Below, piece by piece: positions 40,577 through 53,319 of a stretch of 64,000 nucleotides of DNA; positions within the stretch are counted from its first letter, which is position 1, and every line of letters begins with the position of its first letter. Origin of the DNA: Karstenula rhodostoma CBS 690.94 (taxonomy: Eukaryota > Ascomycota > Dothideomycetes > Pleosporales > Didymosphaeriaceae). Both the position numbers and the translations under genes were made by a program. The notes below the pieces were generated by a model. The model was not told the origin of the DNA and searched no databases. It saw nothing but the letters and a program-made list of their open reading frames with translations. Location of the stretch: assembly GCA_010093485.1 (NCBI GenBank), contig MU001503.1:1075132-1139131 (forward strand), in the 5' to 3' direction.

Positions 40577-42190
40577 CTACGCCCGTGCGATCCACCCGCT
40601 GTGCACGAAAAAGTCAAATATCTGCTTCGTCTTTCGTTCATCAATCTTGGCGATCTCGATTGCAGTCCGTTTCTTAAGCGAACCACCTTGCTTCATTGCC
40701 TCTCGGATCAGGTTCTCTTTGATCACGAAGTAAGGTTTCGGTAAGATTCGAAGAATCCGACATATTTCTTGCTCTTCCGGTGTGAGGAGCTGTAGGTCGG
40801 ATGCTGCTTCTTTCGCAAACTTCAATGGCACCGTGTTAGGGAGAGCCTTTGGTACGAATTTAGTCTTAGAGTGTTGCGGCGTTAGCACGCCGTTGGTTCC
40901 GTTTGGCTGATCTGGAGGCGGCGTCGAGAGACCGTTCTTCTGGCGTAGGTGAAGAGGCAGTTCAGATGCCGTCAATGCTGACGTGGCTGAAGGTGTCTCA
41001 AAAGGAGGCGTAGGCTTGCTCATCCGGTTTGACGCAAGGCGATCAAACTGACCCAATGGAGGGGCTCTGGACTGCCGGACTTGTTTCTCTTGCTCGTACT
41101 TCTCGCCCTGTTTGAGATCTGTGATCTGGTGGTTTCTCCAATCCTGCAGCTGGGATATGGCCTGCCGCAAGCTGTGTTCGTATATGAGCCCATCGCAGAA
41201 CCTTTCAAAGTCGTCGTGCTTCATCATCCTCGCGAAAGGCTTCGCTTTGTTAAGGAGGTCCCGTTCTTCCTTGGTTCGCTTTTTGTCGACAGCGGCATTC
41301 TTCCGGTATTCCAGGAGCTTGTGTTCAAAGATGACTTTCTTCCGCTCGACTCGGGCATCCAGCTTGGAGTTGTAAATCTCCATGACTGTCATTTTGAGCT
41401 CCATCTCTGGCTCGATCTCGCCTGTCCGGGGGTTGACACCGTCGCCAGGTTCGAACTGCATGTGCTGCACGGCTTCTTCTGCCTCGTTGAAGTACTCGGT
41501 TTCGAACTCCAGCCGACCAGGCATGTATCCCTGCACTTCGTGACACGCCGGTACACTGGCAGTCGGCTTCTGCTTCGGCGTGGCAGGTGGCGCATTTTGA
41601 GCGTCTTCCTTCTTCTGCTCTATCCTCCTCTTCTTGTTGGCTTGAAACACATCTCGCGGTATCCGGTCGCTGAGTTCCGTATTCTCTGGACTTGCTCTTT
41701 CCGGAAGAGGGAACTTGGAGCTGTTGATATATGTGTTTATGTAGTGGTCCCGTACTTCGTCCTTGGATCTGAAGCCGCCGATATGATCTGCTATGTCTGC
41801 CCATGATCCTAGGCCGTACGTTTCTGCTCCTTCGAGGAGAGCTAGTTCTTCGTCTGCACCCCAATCTTCGGTGAATATTGGTATTGAATGCTGTTCGATT
41901 ACTTGATATGAATGTGTTTTAGGGTCGTGGTCGCGGGAGAACTTGGCGTCGGAGAAGCAGGGCACGCAGAGGTCGTACTCGTGGCAGACATCGCTGGCGC
42001 AGCGTATGCGCACCTGCGAGTGTCAATGCTGTGTTTTTGCGGGTCTCTGATTAAGGAGGCATCTGTTGTGGTATGCGTCTGGGGCCTGGGGGCTTACCGT
42101 CGATGTTATGTCCGCCGAGCACACGTCGCACACGTACTTGACGCCGCCCTCGGTGCCCCGCGACGCAGTCTTCTTCTTGATCACGCCCAT
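40577..42190 (-). CDS. ADA2: SAGA complex adaptor ADA2
   Basis: Two exons on the minus strand: 42190-42098 and 42013-40577 (84-bp intron), 509 residues. The N-terminal ZZ zinc finger is built across the splice ([12 protein letters not shown], then [18 protein letters not shown]). A SANT/Myb domain follows: [20 protein letters not shown] and [17 protein letters not shown]. The middle holds the Ada2 conserved region, with charged helices such as [20 protein letters not shown]. The C-terminal SWIRM domain contains [20 protein letters not shown] and ends at SGWIARA. Ada2 binds and stimulates the acetyltransferase Gcn5 in the nucleus. All three domains are complete. It is divergent from SCH9. Confidence 0.96.
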
Positions 42191-42883
42191 GTCAGCTGTC
42201 TAGCCACTGGCGCGTGGAATAGGCAGTGAGGGAGCGGGTGCAGGTGGGCTGGAGCCCGACGGAGAGCGTGGCTGTGTCTGTTTCAACGCGTTTACGCGTA
42301 TGTAAAGCAGCTCAACACTGCGGCTCGGCTCGGTGAAGGCAACGCAGGCGAGTGGGTATGACGTCGCAACGGTGGGCGTGATGTCGCAAGCTGGCAATGC
42401 AACTCTGGGTCGGTGTGGCGGCGCGGGCGGCGGGCGGCGGGCAAACGCCTCACGGAATCGCTACAGGCTCCTGGAGAGAGGCGTCGGCGCCGCGGGCACG
42501 ACTCACGACTCACGAGGTGCTGTCAAACGGCTAGCTGCGTCGAGGGACCAGCTGCGAGCCTGTGCGTTGCTGAGGGAGAGACAGACAGCCGTCGCTTGGC
42601 GCAAGCCTGAGACACTGATCCCCACTGCCCTCCCCAAGCACATTGAAGGACCCGTTCGCTGTGAAAAGGAGTCGCCCTTCGCCACTGCACATAACATCTC
42701 CCTCGGCGGCCGCCAACGCTGCTGCACCCCGTGTCCCCATATTCTCGAACGCACCTCGCACCCGACCACCTGCCACCCCGCCTCCTGCGTACCTCGTCAC
42801 TCGTCACTCGTCCCTCTCTCCGAGGACCCTCTTCTTTCTCCCACACCGGCACCCGAGCAGCGAACCAGCCCGCCGCCGCAACC
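42191..42883. promoter_or_regulatory. Divergent ADA2-SCH9 promoter and SCH9 leader
   Basis: 693 bp, GC-rich, between two outward-facing conserved genes. The 200 bp before the SCH9 ATG are C-rich and pyrimidine-rich, as in many long fungal 5' leaders. Frames across this stretch look like composition effects. Confidence 0.5.
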
Positions 42884-45006
42884 ATGAGCTGGAAACTAAC
42901 CAAGAGTGCGTCCGCCCGCCCGTCTCCTGCGACCCTTCTCTAACCATGCGCAGAACTCAAGGAGACCCACCTTGCGCCGCTCGCCAACACGTTTAGTCGC
43001 TCGTCCTCTACATCTACCATCGTCAGCGGCGAGCAGACGCCCAAGGCCACGAGCAGCACCGCGCTCTCCGACTCAAAAGACCCCAATGGCATCGGTGCGT
43101 AGCAGCGAACCTCCCTGTCTGCCAACACTGCTGACCAACTCCAGCCGCCTCCGAAGCAAACGCTACCCCTCCTCCACCGCCCCTCCGCCCGGGTATCTTG
43201 ATAGTGACCCTCCATGAGGGCAAGGGCTTTTCGCTCCCACCGGGCGCAGAGCAGCATTTCCAGGGCGGACATCACCAGGGCTCGTTATCGCAAGGCACCG
43301 GTTTCTCGGTGGCCGGGTCTATGCGTCCTGGCTCGTCATCACGAAACCAGACCGCCGGCTCCTACACTTCGACCCGACCGCAGTCCGCTGCTGGCAGCAT
43401 CAATGCGGTCCCCACCATACACGGACGCTACTCGTCCAAGTACCTACCATACGCACTCGTCGATTTCGATAAGCAGCAGGTGTTCATCAATGCGGTCTCG
43501 GGAACTCCTGAGAACCCGCTGTGGGCTGGAGGAAACACGCAGTACAAGTTCGATGTGTCTCGGACTACAGATATGAGCGTCTCGCTATACATTCGCAATC
43601 CCTCCGCACCACCGAACGCAGGCCGAGCCGACGACATCTTCATTGGAAAGTGCCAGGTCCGTCCGAGGTTCGAAGAGTCACAGGCCGCTGATGCGGCTGC
43701 GAAGAAGGAGACTGGCCCGGGCCAAATTGGTGCCGAGTGGCTGGAGCTTCAATATGGCTCGGGTACCATGAAAGTTGGCGTCAACTTTGTAGAGACCCTG
43801 AAAGACAAACTGTCTATTGATGACTTTGATTTGCTCAAGGTCGTCGGTAAAGGTAGCTTCGGCAAGGTCATGCAGGTCATGTATGTGTTGGCCCCAACGT
43901 AGACTTCGCACGTGCTAACGGCTTGCAGGAAGAAGGACACACACCGGATCTATGCCCTCAAGACCATCCGCAAGGCGCACATCATCTCTCGCTCCGAAGT
44001 CGCGCACACTTTAGCAGAGCGTTCCGTTCTGGCCCAGATCAACAACCCGTTCATCGTACCCCTGAAGTTCTCCTTCCAGTCGCCTGAGAAGCTGTACTTT
44101 GTTCTCGCATTCGTGAACGGCGGCGAACTCTTCCACCACCTGCAGAAGGAACAGCGTTTCGACATTAATCGTGCCCGATTTTACGCAGCAGAACTTTTGT
44201 GCGCCTTGGAATGCTTGCACGGTTTCAATGTCATTTACCGAGACCTGAAACCTGAGAACATCCTTCTCGATTACACTGGTCACATTGCTTTGTGTGATTT
44301 TGGTCTTTGCAAGTTGGACATGAAGGATGAAGACCGGACAAACAGTAAGCACACACCTCCTGGGTTTTAGGCCTCACTAACATGCTCTAGCATTCTGTGG
44401 AACCCCAGAGTATCTTGCTCCTGAACTTCTCACAGGAGCAGGCTACACCAAGACTGTCGATTGGTGGACGCTCGGTGTTCTCTTGTATGAGATGCTGACA
44501 GGTCTCCCGCCGTTTTACGACGAGAACACCAACGACATGTACCGCAAGATTCTCACAGAGCCTCTGCACTTCCCCGGGCCTGAGATTGTGCCACCGGCTG
44601 CTCGAGATTTGCTCACTCGTCTCCTCGACCGCAACGCCGAGAAGCGTCTAGGAGCCAAGGGTGCTGCGGAGATCAAGGCACACTACTTCTTCCACAGCAT
44701 AGATTGGCGGAAACTGTTGGAGAGGAAATACGAGCCTAGCTTCAAGCCCAATGTGGTAAGTCAGCGCTCGCACAGTATCGACGTGGAATTCCTGCTGACA
44801 TAGCACAGGCTGATGCGAAGGACACGGACAATTTTGATGTCGAGTTCACCCGCGAAGCTCCTACCGACTCGTATGTGGATGGACCAGTGCTTTCACAGAC
44901 CATGCAGCAACAGTTTGCTGGTTGGTCATACAACCGCCCCGTTGCCGGTCTCGGCGACGCAGGTGGATCGGTCAAAGATCCCTCGTTTGAGGATGCGGCA
45001 CGGTAG
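42884..45006 (+). CDS. SCH9: AGC protein kinase SCH9 with C2 domain
   Basis: Six exons: 42884-42905, 42954-43094, 43145-43880, 43929-44344, 44391-44755 and 44809-45006; introns 46-53 bp; 625 residues. A C2-like domain ([32 protein letters not shown]) precedes the kinase. Kinase motifs are [35 protein letters not shown] and LCDFGLCKL; the activation-loop [12 protein letters not shown] is rebuilt across an intron. The C-terminal extension has a turn motif (FTREAPTDS) and the hydrophobic motif FAGWSY, the kind of site TORC1 phosphorylates in yeast Sch9. The domain order is that of Sch9, which links nutrient status to ribosome synthesis, stress resistance and ageing. No defects seen. Confidence 0.96.
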
Positions 45007-45651
45007 AATTCTGCAATGAGGGAGAGTTGTGGATCTTAAGCACGGAACGATTTAGACAAGGGCGTTTGATGGTTGTTGGCGCGTGCTGCAGTACGCATCA
45101 TAAATTTCGCTTAGCGAGCACCGGACCTCAGAACCTCGCCCTGCAAACAGCCGAGCAGATGTTTGGCCTGGACCATTTGAGACTTTGCAAGCGTGGGGAG
45201 GCGCGGGCCAGGGACGGCATCATGAACCTGGAATGAAAGGCAATTCAAAACGACCTACACATGTTGGAAACCCTTCCCAATTGGCAGCGATGCTTAGTGA
45301 TCAGATGACGCTGCTTCACAAGTGTTGCGTGATGTTCCCAACATTCAGTTCCAGAAACGCCAAAGCTTGACCCCTGCTCCTGCCCCTCCTTATGACGCCC
45401 GGTGGTGCCGCCTTCCAACCCCACCAGCATCTGGCGCGGCGACCGCCTCACATTCTTCTTTACACCTGACCGCGCGGAATTACAAACACTCACCCCACTC
45501 CTTCGGCCCTCCGATTAAATACCTGTGAGTTGCTCAATTGCTGCATCCATCGCCAGTCCTGCGCCCATTCCAATCCCTCGTCGCCATTTGTTGAGCGTCA
45601 CTAAGAACACCCCACCAGCCCTGCACCACAACAACAAACTCGAAACACACA
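45007..45651. promoter_or_regulatory. SCH9 3' flank and PGI promoter
   Basis: 645 bp between two same-strand genes. The 60 bp ahead of the PGI ATG are rich in C, A and CAACAA, the usual leader of highly expressed fungal genes. Confidence 0.4.
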
Positions 45652-47364
<1,713 letters not shown>

Positions 47365-47722
47365 GCCAAGATACAGGCACCTTGAAGCAGCAGGAATGAC
47401 AGTCCGACAACGATCATGATGAAACACGAATTGAGGAAATTACTGGCGAGCATCTGGCAGGGTTCATAGAGATTTAAGCTCGAGCGAGCAATCTGAAAGT
47501 ATCAATAGACGGTCTAGATCAAGTGTGACATGTACAATTTTCAGGTTCTGATCAGCGGTTGCGGCCTCGAGACGGTAGTCTTGGGCCCGTGCGCTATGAA
47601 TTATCTAGGTCCGAGTTGACAGATCGCATACAACACAGGCGTTGCCCCGCACGCTCACTTCAGAAGTGCGCGGCATGTCAATTTATTGTACACGAGTTTA
47701 ATTCCAGCGTTTTGTACATACC
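47365..47722. other. PGI 3' flank and upstream region of next gene
   Basis: 358 bp without a gene. Nothing recognised. Confidence 0.35.
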
Positions 47723-48748
47723 ATGTCGCGCCCCCTCCACTCATTATGGCTCGCCATCTTCGCCATCTACTCCTTCTGGATCTCACTGGCGCACGCGGTG
47801 TCTGGGCAAGAGCCTTTGAAAGGGGCTACGGAGGGCAGAGGATATAATCTTGGAGAACCAATCCCTATCAGCTGTTTGAACAGGACAGTGTACGTCGCGT
47901 CAAGGCCACCGCAAATGGGCATCCAGAACCACAAAGGGCGAGTCTAACAAGTCCACAGCGATACAGGCGAACACATAACCGACGCCTCCGGACAACTCCA
48001 ATACGTACCGTTCCCCACGTGCAACGAAACTGGGCGCCCGCTCGAGCTCTTCTTCGGCGTCGAGCAGTCCCTCAACTGCACGCTCGACTTCATCTCGGAC
48101 CCATTCTTCCACCTCCTCGAATTCTACATCCACAACGACGCGCCCCTCTCGTGCCGGATCCCGTCGAAGCCGCTGCCGCCCAGCGTGCTGGAGAAGGATT
48201 ACCGCGAGGTGGACGAGAGCACGCAGGAGGGCGCGCTGGGGAGCCAGTCGTCGCTGTACACGCCGCTGGTGGTTGCGCTGAGCGGGACGCTGCAGCTGAG
48301 CCACTTGCATATCGGGAACGATCTGAATTTGCTGGTGCATGCGAAGCCAAAGAACGAGGACCCCGGTACCATCGACGCTGCGACTGCGTACAGCATCGCG
48401 AGCCACACGCGCAACGCCAGGGTCACGATCGGGGATAGCTTGAGTCTGCATTTCAGCGTAAGGTGGTATCCCTCTACCACGCTACCGCCCGGCTGGAGCG
48501 GGTATGGCGGTCACCTGTACAAGTCGACGTTTCTTTACTGCTTGCTGAGCGCTGGGGCGAGTGCTGCCATTTGTGTGGCGTACTTTAGGGGCATCGAGCT
48601 GCCGCGGCGGCTGAAGCGGTATGCGGGGGATCGGATGGGCGTGGGGAGGGGCGGCGGGTATGGGTTGCCTGTTGCGAATGGGAGGGGGAATGGGTATGGG
48701 GGGTATGGGTACGGAATTGGGACTGGGAATGGAAAAAGGATTGATTAG
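47723..48748 (+). CDS. Secretory-pathway single-span membrane protein of unknown function
   Basis: Two exons: 47723-47889 and 47959-48748 (69-bp intron), 318 residues. A signal peptide (SLWLAIFAIYSFWISLAHAV) starts it. The lumenal part has several Cys (ISCLNRTV, FPTCNETG, LNCTLDF, PLSCRIP) and N-glycosylation sites of the N-x-T type, and a beta-rich middle. One membrane helix near the end (FLYCLLSAGASAAICVAYF) is followed by a basic RGIELPRRLKR stretch and a Gly/Asn-rich tail. This is a type I membrane protein, probably of the ER or cell surface. It looks conserved among ascomycetes, but I know no assigned function. Confidence 0.78.
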
Positions 48749-49005
48749 GGGTAGGGATCTGGGGAGGGATACAATCGAGTGGGATGATATGCGGTATAGG
48801 TGCATAACACTAACGCAATGTACACGAGTAGAAGTGACAATATAGTTGAATTTTTGTACAATCGAGGTTTCCACCTTTCTATATGCCATATGCCAAACAG
48901 TACCCACACCAACACATCAGTAATTGTACAGAATATGCACGCCGACTCTGCATTTACAGTGACAGAAATCGTCCGCAACAAAGTAGTCTCCCCATGGTAT
49001 CCAAG

Positions 49006-49752
49006 CTACCACCCCTTCCTTGTCAATTCGCTCACACGCCCCGTCACTTCCTGGAACCCCTTCTTGAACAGTGACCTCCACCGCTCACTCTTCAGCCTCT
49101 TCCGCTTCAACCCAGGTCGCTCGTGGAACCTCTGCTTCATCATGTCTGACCGAATCTTGTTCCTCGACACCAGACTGCTCAACATGCCGATTCCGCGCAC
49201 CAGATCGCGTCCGACCTCCGGCTTCAAGTCGACGGTGCGGCCAAACGCCGGGTTCAGCCGGGGATAGGCCTGCTTCTCCGGCTCGAGGGGCACAGCAGCA
49301 GTCTGGTTTGGCAGGTTGAGGGGCAGGCCGTCCATGCTCATGCTGCCGAAATCGAGGCCGGCGGGGCGCCGCTGGAACGCGGATCCCTGCCTCGCGTTGC
49401 TGAAGTCGCTGCCGAAGACGTTGCGTGCGCGCTCGGCGGTTTCCTCCTGCGAGGTTCGTGTGTAGGCCGAGGGCGACTGGCGGGCGAAGGCGCGCCCGGG
49501 CATGGCGCCGAAGAGGTTGTCGATGGCCTTGCTGGTGCGTTCGGCGCTCGCGGGGGTGTCGGGCTGGGGAGGCGTGTCATGGGCGGTGTCTTCTTTTGGC
49601 TGGGGCTGTGCGGCTTGCGTTGTGTGCGAGGTTGATATCGTGCGGTGCGCGCTCCATGATGGCGGTGCTGCTCGTGTGAGGGTTTGGGCGCAGGACAGGC
49701 GTGATAGCGAGGTTGGGCGGAGCAGGAGCTCGCCGAGCGAGCGGGAGCTCAT
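49006..49752 (-). CDS. MRP21: Mitochondrial small-subunit ribosomal protein bS21m
   Basis: Single exon, 248 residues from the ATG at 49752. The N-terminus (MSSRSLGELLLRPTSLSRLS) fits a mitochondrial presequence. A long disordered linker follows. The last 80 residues are the S21 domain: YPRLNPAFGRTVDLKPEVG, then RDLVRGIGMLSSLVSRNKIR and the very basic KQRFHERPGLKRKRLKSERW ending ELTRKGW. This C-terminal block is characteristic of fungal bS21m in the mitochondrial 37S subunit. It is divergent from the splicing-factor gene, with 301 bp between the start codons. Confidence 0.92.
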   Translation of the reverse strand: MSSRSLGELLLRPTSLSRLSCAQTLTRAAPPSWSAHRTISTSHTTQAAQPQPKEDTAHDTPPQPDTPASAERTSKAIDNLFGAMPGRAFARQSPSAYTRTSQEETAERARNVFGSDFSNARQGSAFQRRPAGLDFGSMSMDGLPLNLPNQTAAVPLEPEKQAYPRLNPAFGRTVDLKPEVGRDLVRGIGMLSSLVSRNKIRSDMMKQRFHERPGLKRKRLKSERWRSLFKKGFQEVTGRVSELTRKGW

Positions 49753-50053
49753 TGTGGATGATCCCGTGTTGTATTACGAGCAGCGAGAAAGGAAAAAAGT
49801 CATGGTTCACCCGCAATTGGGAGTTTCAGGGAGACGGATGATGATGGACATGTTTCGTCGCGCTCTCCAAATTCGTCGGCAGTTCCTCGGACGGGTCGCG
49901 CTTGGCATGGGTGCGGGTGGAGCTTGCCGTTTACAGATTTCACGCCCTCGTACCTTTTTACCCGCCGCGCGCCTGCCTGGATACTCACTGATACACTCTT
50001 TATATCAACTGGACTTGGATCTGCGACAGTAAACCCGAAAACGCCGACTTGAG
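49753..50053. promoter_or_regulatory. Short divergent promoter, bS21m and RBM25-like
   Basis: 301 bp between two outward-facing ATGs, compact enough to serve both genes. No TATA box stands out. Confidence 0.45.
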
Positions 50054-52393
50054 ATGTATAACAACTACGGTGGTGAGTTGTTCGCTCGTTGGAACTCGAC
50101 AAATGTTAACTTGGGTGACAGGCTACAACCGTCCTCCGGGCTATGGAGCACCTCCAGGCATGGCTCCGCCTCCGGGAATGGGTACGTCTCATATTCACGA
50201 ACATGCGACCGCGTTAAAGTGGTTGTAGCTGACAATGTAATGTAGGCCCTCCTGGCGCAGCCGCAGCACCTCCCGGAGTAGCACCACCTGGCGTCCAGTT
50301 CAATGGCCCTCCCCAGCTCGGCGGACCGCGCCCGCTGCCGCCCAACTTCCAGCCGCCCGCAGGCATGCCGAACATCAACTTCAGTGCGCCCGTCATCCGC
50401 CTGGGAACCTCTGGAGCGCAACGCAGTGGCAACTTGGACAACCTTGCAGGACGGCGCGATGGCGGTACTCCTCTTGCGCGGCGCGGATTGGGCATGGACG
50501 ACCGAGATGGGAGGCGCGAAGACGCGAGGCCTCTGCATCCTCCCACGCGCGAGGAGATCGCCCGCACCATCTTCGTGGGCAACATCCCTCCCGCGCTCGG
50601 CGACGCTGGCATTGAGAGGATCTTGGAAACGGCTGGAGCTTTCACTAGGTTCACGCGAGCGAAGGATGCGAACGACAAGGTCCAGACGTTTGGTTTTGCT
50701 GAATACGGGGATGCGCAGAGCTTGCGAACTGCGACGGAGCTCTTTCAGGATGTCCAGGTCCCCACGAAGCGACAAACTCCCGGCGACAAGCAGGATCGCG
50801 ACGAGGTGGAGACGACAAAGCTGCAGATCGTGATCGACGACGCCTCGATCAAATACGCCGAGGATTGGACAAAGAACGAAGACGAAGAGCAAATGCAGTT
50901 CCGACTGGACTCTGCCAAGGAAGCCCTGGATCAAGTTTTGGCGCAGCTGTTCAACCCGCCAGATGCCCCGCAGGCAGACGCAGAAGACGCCATGATGATG
51001 GACACACAGAACGAAGACAACCCTGACATCGTCCAGATCGACATCACAGCTAGCGGCGAAGATGATCTTTCGGATATCCCCGCGGAGATGCGCGAGACTG
51101 TGGCGGCTGAAATTGCTGCCTTCCGTGACCGCTCAAACCAGCGTGATCTGGAGCGACTACGTAAGGAAGAGGAAGAAAGCGGTGGCAGGAGTACCGTTGC
51201 TGGGGGCGCCAATGGAGTTCCCGTCGGTCCGCGTGCCGATAGAGGTGTTCAGGGTGCACCTAGCGGACCCAAGGGCTCGCAGTTCCCCCGAGACTACCAG
51301 GGCAACATGAAGTTCATCAATAGCGAAGCGATGATCAACGGCGGTTTCATCAAACGTGAAGATGACGATGAATCTGCGAGTGACTCCGAGCTTGAAGAGC
51401 GCCGCAAAAAGAAGAAGAATGCCGAGCTTGATGCAGCCTACGAACGGGAGCTCAGTCGTTGGCTCAAGCAAGAAAGCCGCAGTGTCTCGGCTCTTGAGCG
51501 GACACATAATTCTACGAAGAACAAGGAGGCCGAAGAGCAGAAGGCTCGCGAGGCAATGGGTGCATATCTCAAGAACTTCGATGACGATGAGGAGGAGGCA
51601 CGCAAGCACGAACTTTTCTATCGCGACCACGGTGCGTACATGCGAGAACGGCAGAGGTACCGTGAGCGGGAAGAGAGGGAAGATGCTATTGACCGAGAGC
51701 AAGAGGATGGCGAGATGGCAACGAAGCAGAGGCAGAAGGCCGATGCGCGCGACCAGGCCAATGCTTTCCTCGACGCACAAGCGGAAGAGATGATGCGTGC
51801 CCGGACGACTCGCGAGACACAGGGCAGCTTCAAGATCTCTCTTGGTGCTGCAACAAAGAAGCTCGACCAGAAGGCCGCACCCCGTCGCACGGCTGCCGAT
51901 GTCGAAAACTTGCTTGAAGACGAGGAGACCGCCGACCCAGCGGACACCAAGAAGCGCACGCTCATCCCTATTAATTTCGACGCAGCAGTCCGTGCCAATC
52001 TCACCCAAGAAGAGGTCGAGGAGGCACAGAAACAGCTCGCTCGCGATATTCCAGCCGACAAAGATGGCCTTTGGAAGTGGCCTGTTTCTTGGGAGCACCT
52101 GCCTGATAAAAACATCGACGATGATATCAAGAGATGGGCCGTAAACAAGGTGCTTGACCTGCTTGGTGTTCAGGAAGACATGATCGTCGATACCATTGTG
52201 GAACATCTGCGGAGCCACGGTGGTGCTCAATCTTTGGTGGAGAACCTGGAACCGGTCAGTAAATCTTCTTGCTTACAGGTCAATATTCACTAACATTTTC
52301 TAGGTTCTCGAGGACGAAGCCGAAAGCCTGGTCAAGAAGCTCTGGCGTATGGTCATCTACTACAGCGAGACGGAAAAGAGGGGTATCAAATAA
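50054..52393 (+). CDS. RRM-PWI splicing factor, RBM25/Snu71-like
   Basis: Four exons: 50054-50072, 50122-50181, 50246-52254 and 52304-52393; introns 49-64 bp; 725 residues. The N-terminus is Gly/Pro-rich (NRPPGYGAPPGMAPPPG). An RRM follows with TIFVGNIPPALGDAGIERIL (RNP2) and KVQTFGFAEYGD (RNP1). A long charged, Glu/Arg-rich helical region (residues about 240-600) includes RMRERQRY-type repeats such as EREEREDAIDREQEDGE. The C-terminal PWI domain reads KWPVSWEHLPDKNIDDDI and continues RRWAVNKVLDLLG-like into LVKKLWRMVIYYSETEKRG. RRM plus charged linker plus PWI is the layout of RBM25, whose yeast relative Snu71 is a U1 snRNP protein. A nuclear role in 5' splice-site choice is likely. Confidence 0.92.
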
Positions 52394-53319
52394 GCGCTGA
52401 GTGATCCATCTTTGCGTGTTTGAAAGGAGCGGGAATTGTTTTCACGACTGCCTAGGTCATCGTTCCATGCAAGTACAGCATCAGTACAACAGTCCGGGGC
52501 ATCTTCGTGGGCCAATTTGCAAAACATGATGTTCAGAGCGCCACGAGCAGTGAGTATGGCGAAAGGGCGTTCTTTCACGGAGATATTGATTGGGTGCAGC
52601 TTCTCTGGACCTTCTTCTCCACCAGAGTGTATAGTAACGTGATAGCCAGTTCTTGGTGGCTTGGATGGGGTACCTGGGCACTAGGTGTGTTACTTTCTAC
52701 GGGCAATATACTAACTGTCAGTGTCGCCCGTGCGATGATACTCCAAAACCAAACCGTGTGCCTGATGCGGTACGTATGTGTTCAAGTAGCTCTCGTCCTG
52801 ACTGCAGGTGTGTGATGAATCAGTAGCCCGGCAGCGCGCAAACGACCGCACCTCCTTTTCCGTCCGTCCATCCCCCAGCTCTGAGTCAGTTCCCTCGCGA
52901 TCTAGATGCCACGGTCGGTGCAGTAGAACATAGAACAAGCTTTGCGGCTCCCCCGGCTTTCGCAAAAGCCAGGCCACCCCCACCAACATGCTCACGTGCG
53001 GAGGCGCCCCCCGGGCCCCTAGTGCGCCCCAAGCTGGAAGTACAGCCGCGCATCGGCCCTGCAGTTGCCGAGCGCCCGCCTCTTCACCAACGGAATCCAT
53101 TTCTCCACCTATGGGCGTCATAGTGCGGGGCGCTGCGTATGGATGCGCGGGCGCGTGGAGGGGCTTTGGAGGGACGCCGCGAGCTATATAGGTGTGAGGG
53201 TTTGGGTGGCTACGCAGTTGAATTTCTCCGTGAGATATTTTATCTTTGGCTTCTGCTGTGTGAAAGTGCGAGATCTTGTCAACCCTACTCTTTCCCCCTC
53301 GATTTTTTGTAATCGAAAT
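52394..53319. other. Intergenic, RBM25-like 3' flank and dehydratase promoter
   Basis: 926 bp. GC-rich open frames between 52700 and 53200 are not supported by any motif. Just before the ATG at 53320 the sequence is pyrimidine-rich. Confidence 0.35.

Noticed and set aside
42333..42887. 184-codon frame in the ADA2-SCH9 promoter
   Set aside because: GC-rich leader composition produces open frames on both strands; no motif, and it overlaps the SCH9 start out of frame.
50931..52230. Minus-strand frames within the RBM25-like gene
   Set aside because: Mirror of the charged Glu/Arg repeats of the real exon.
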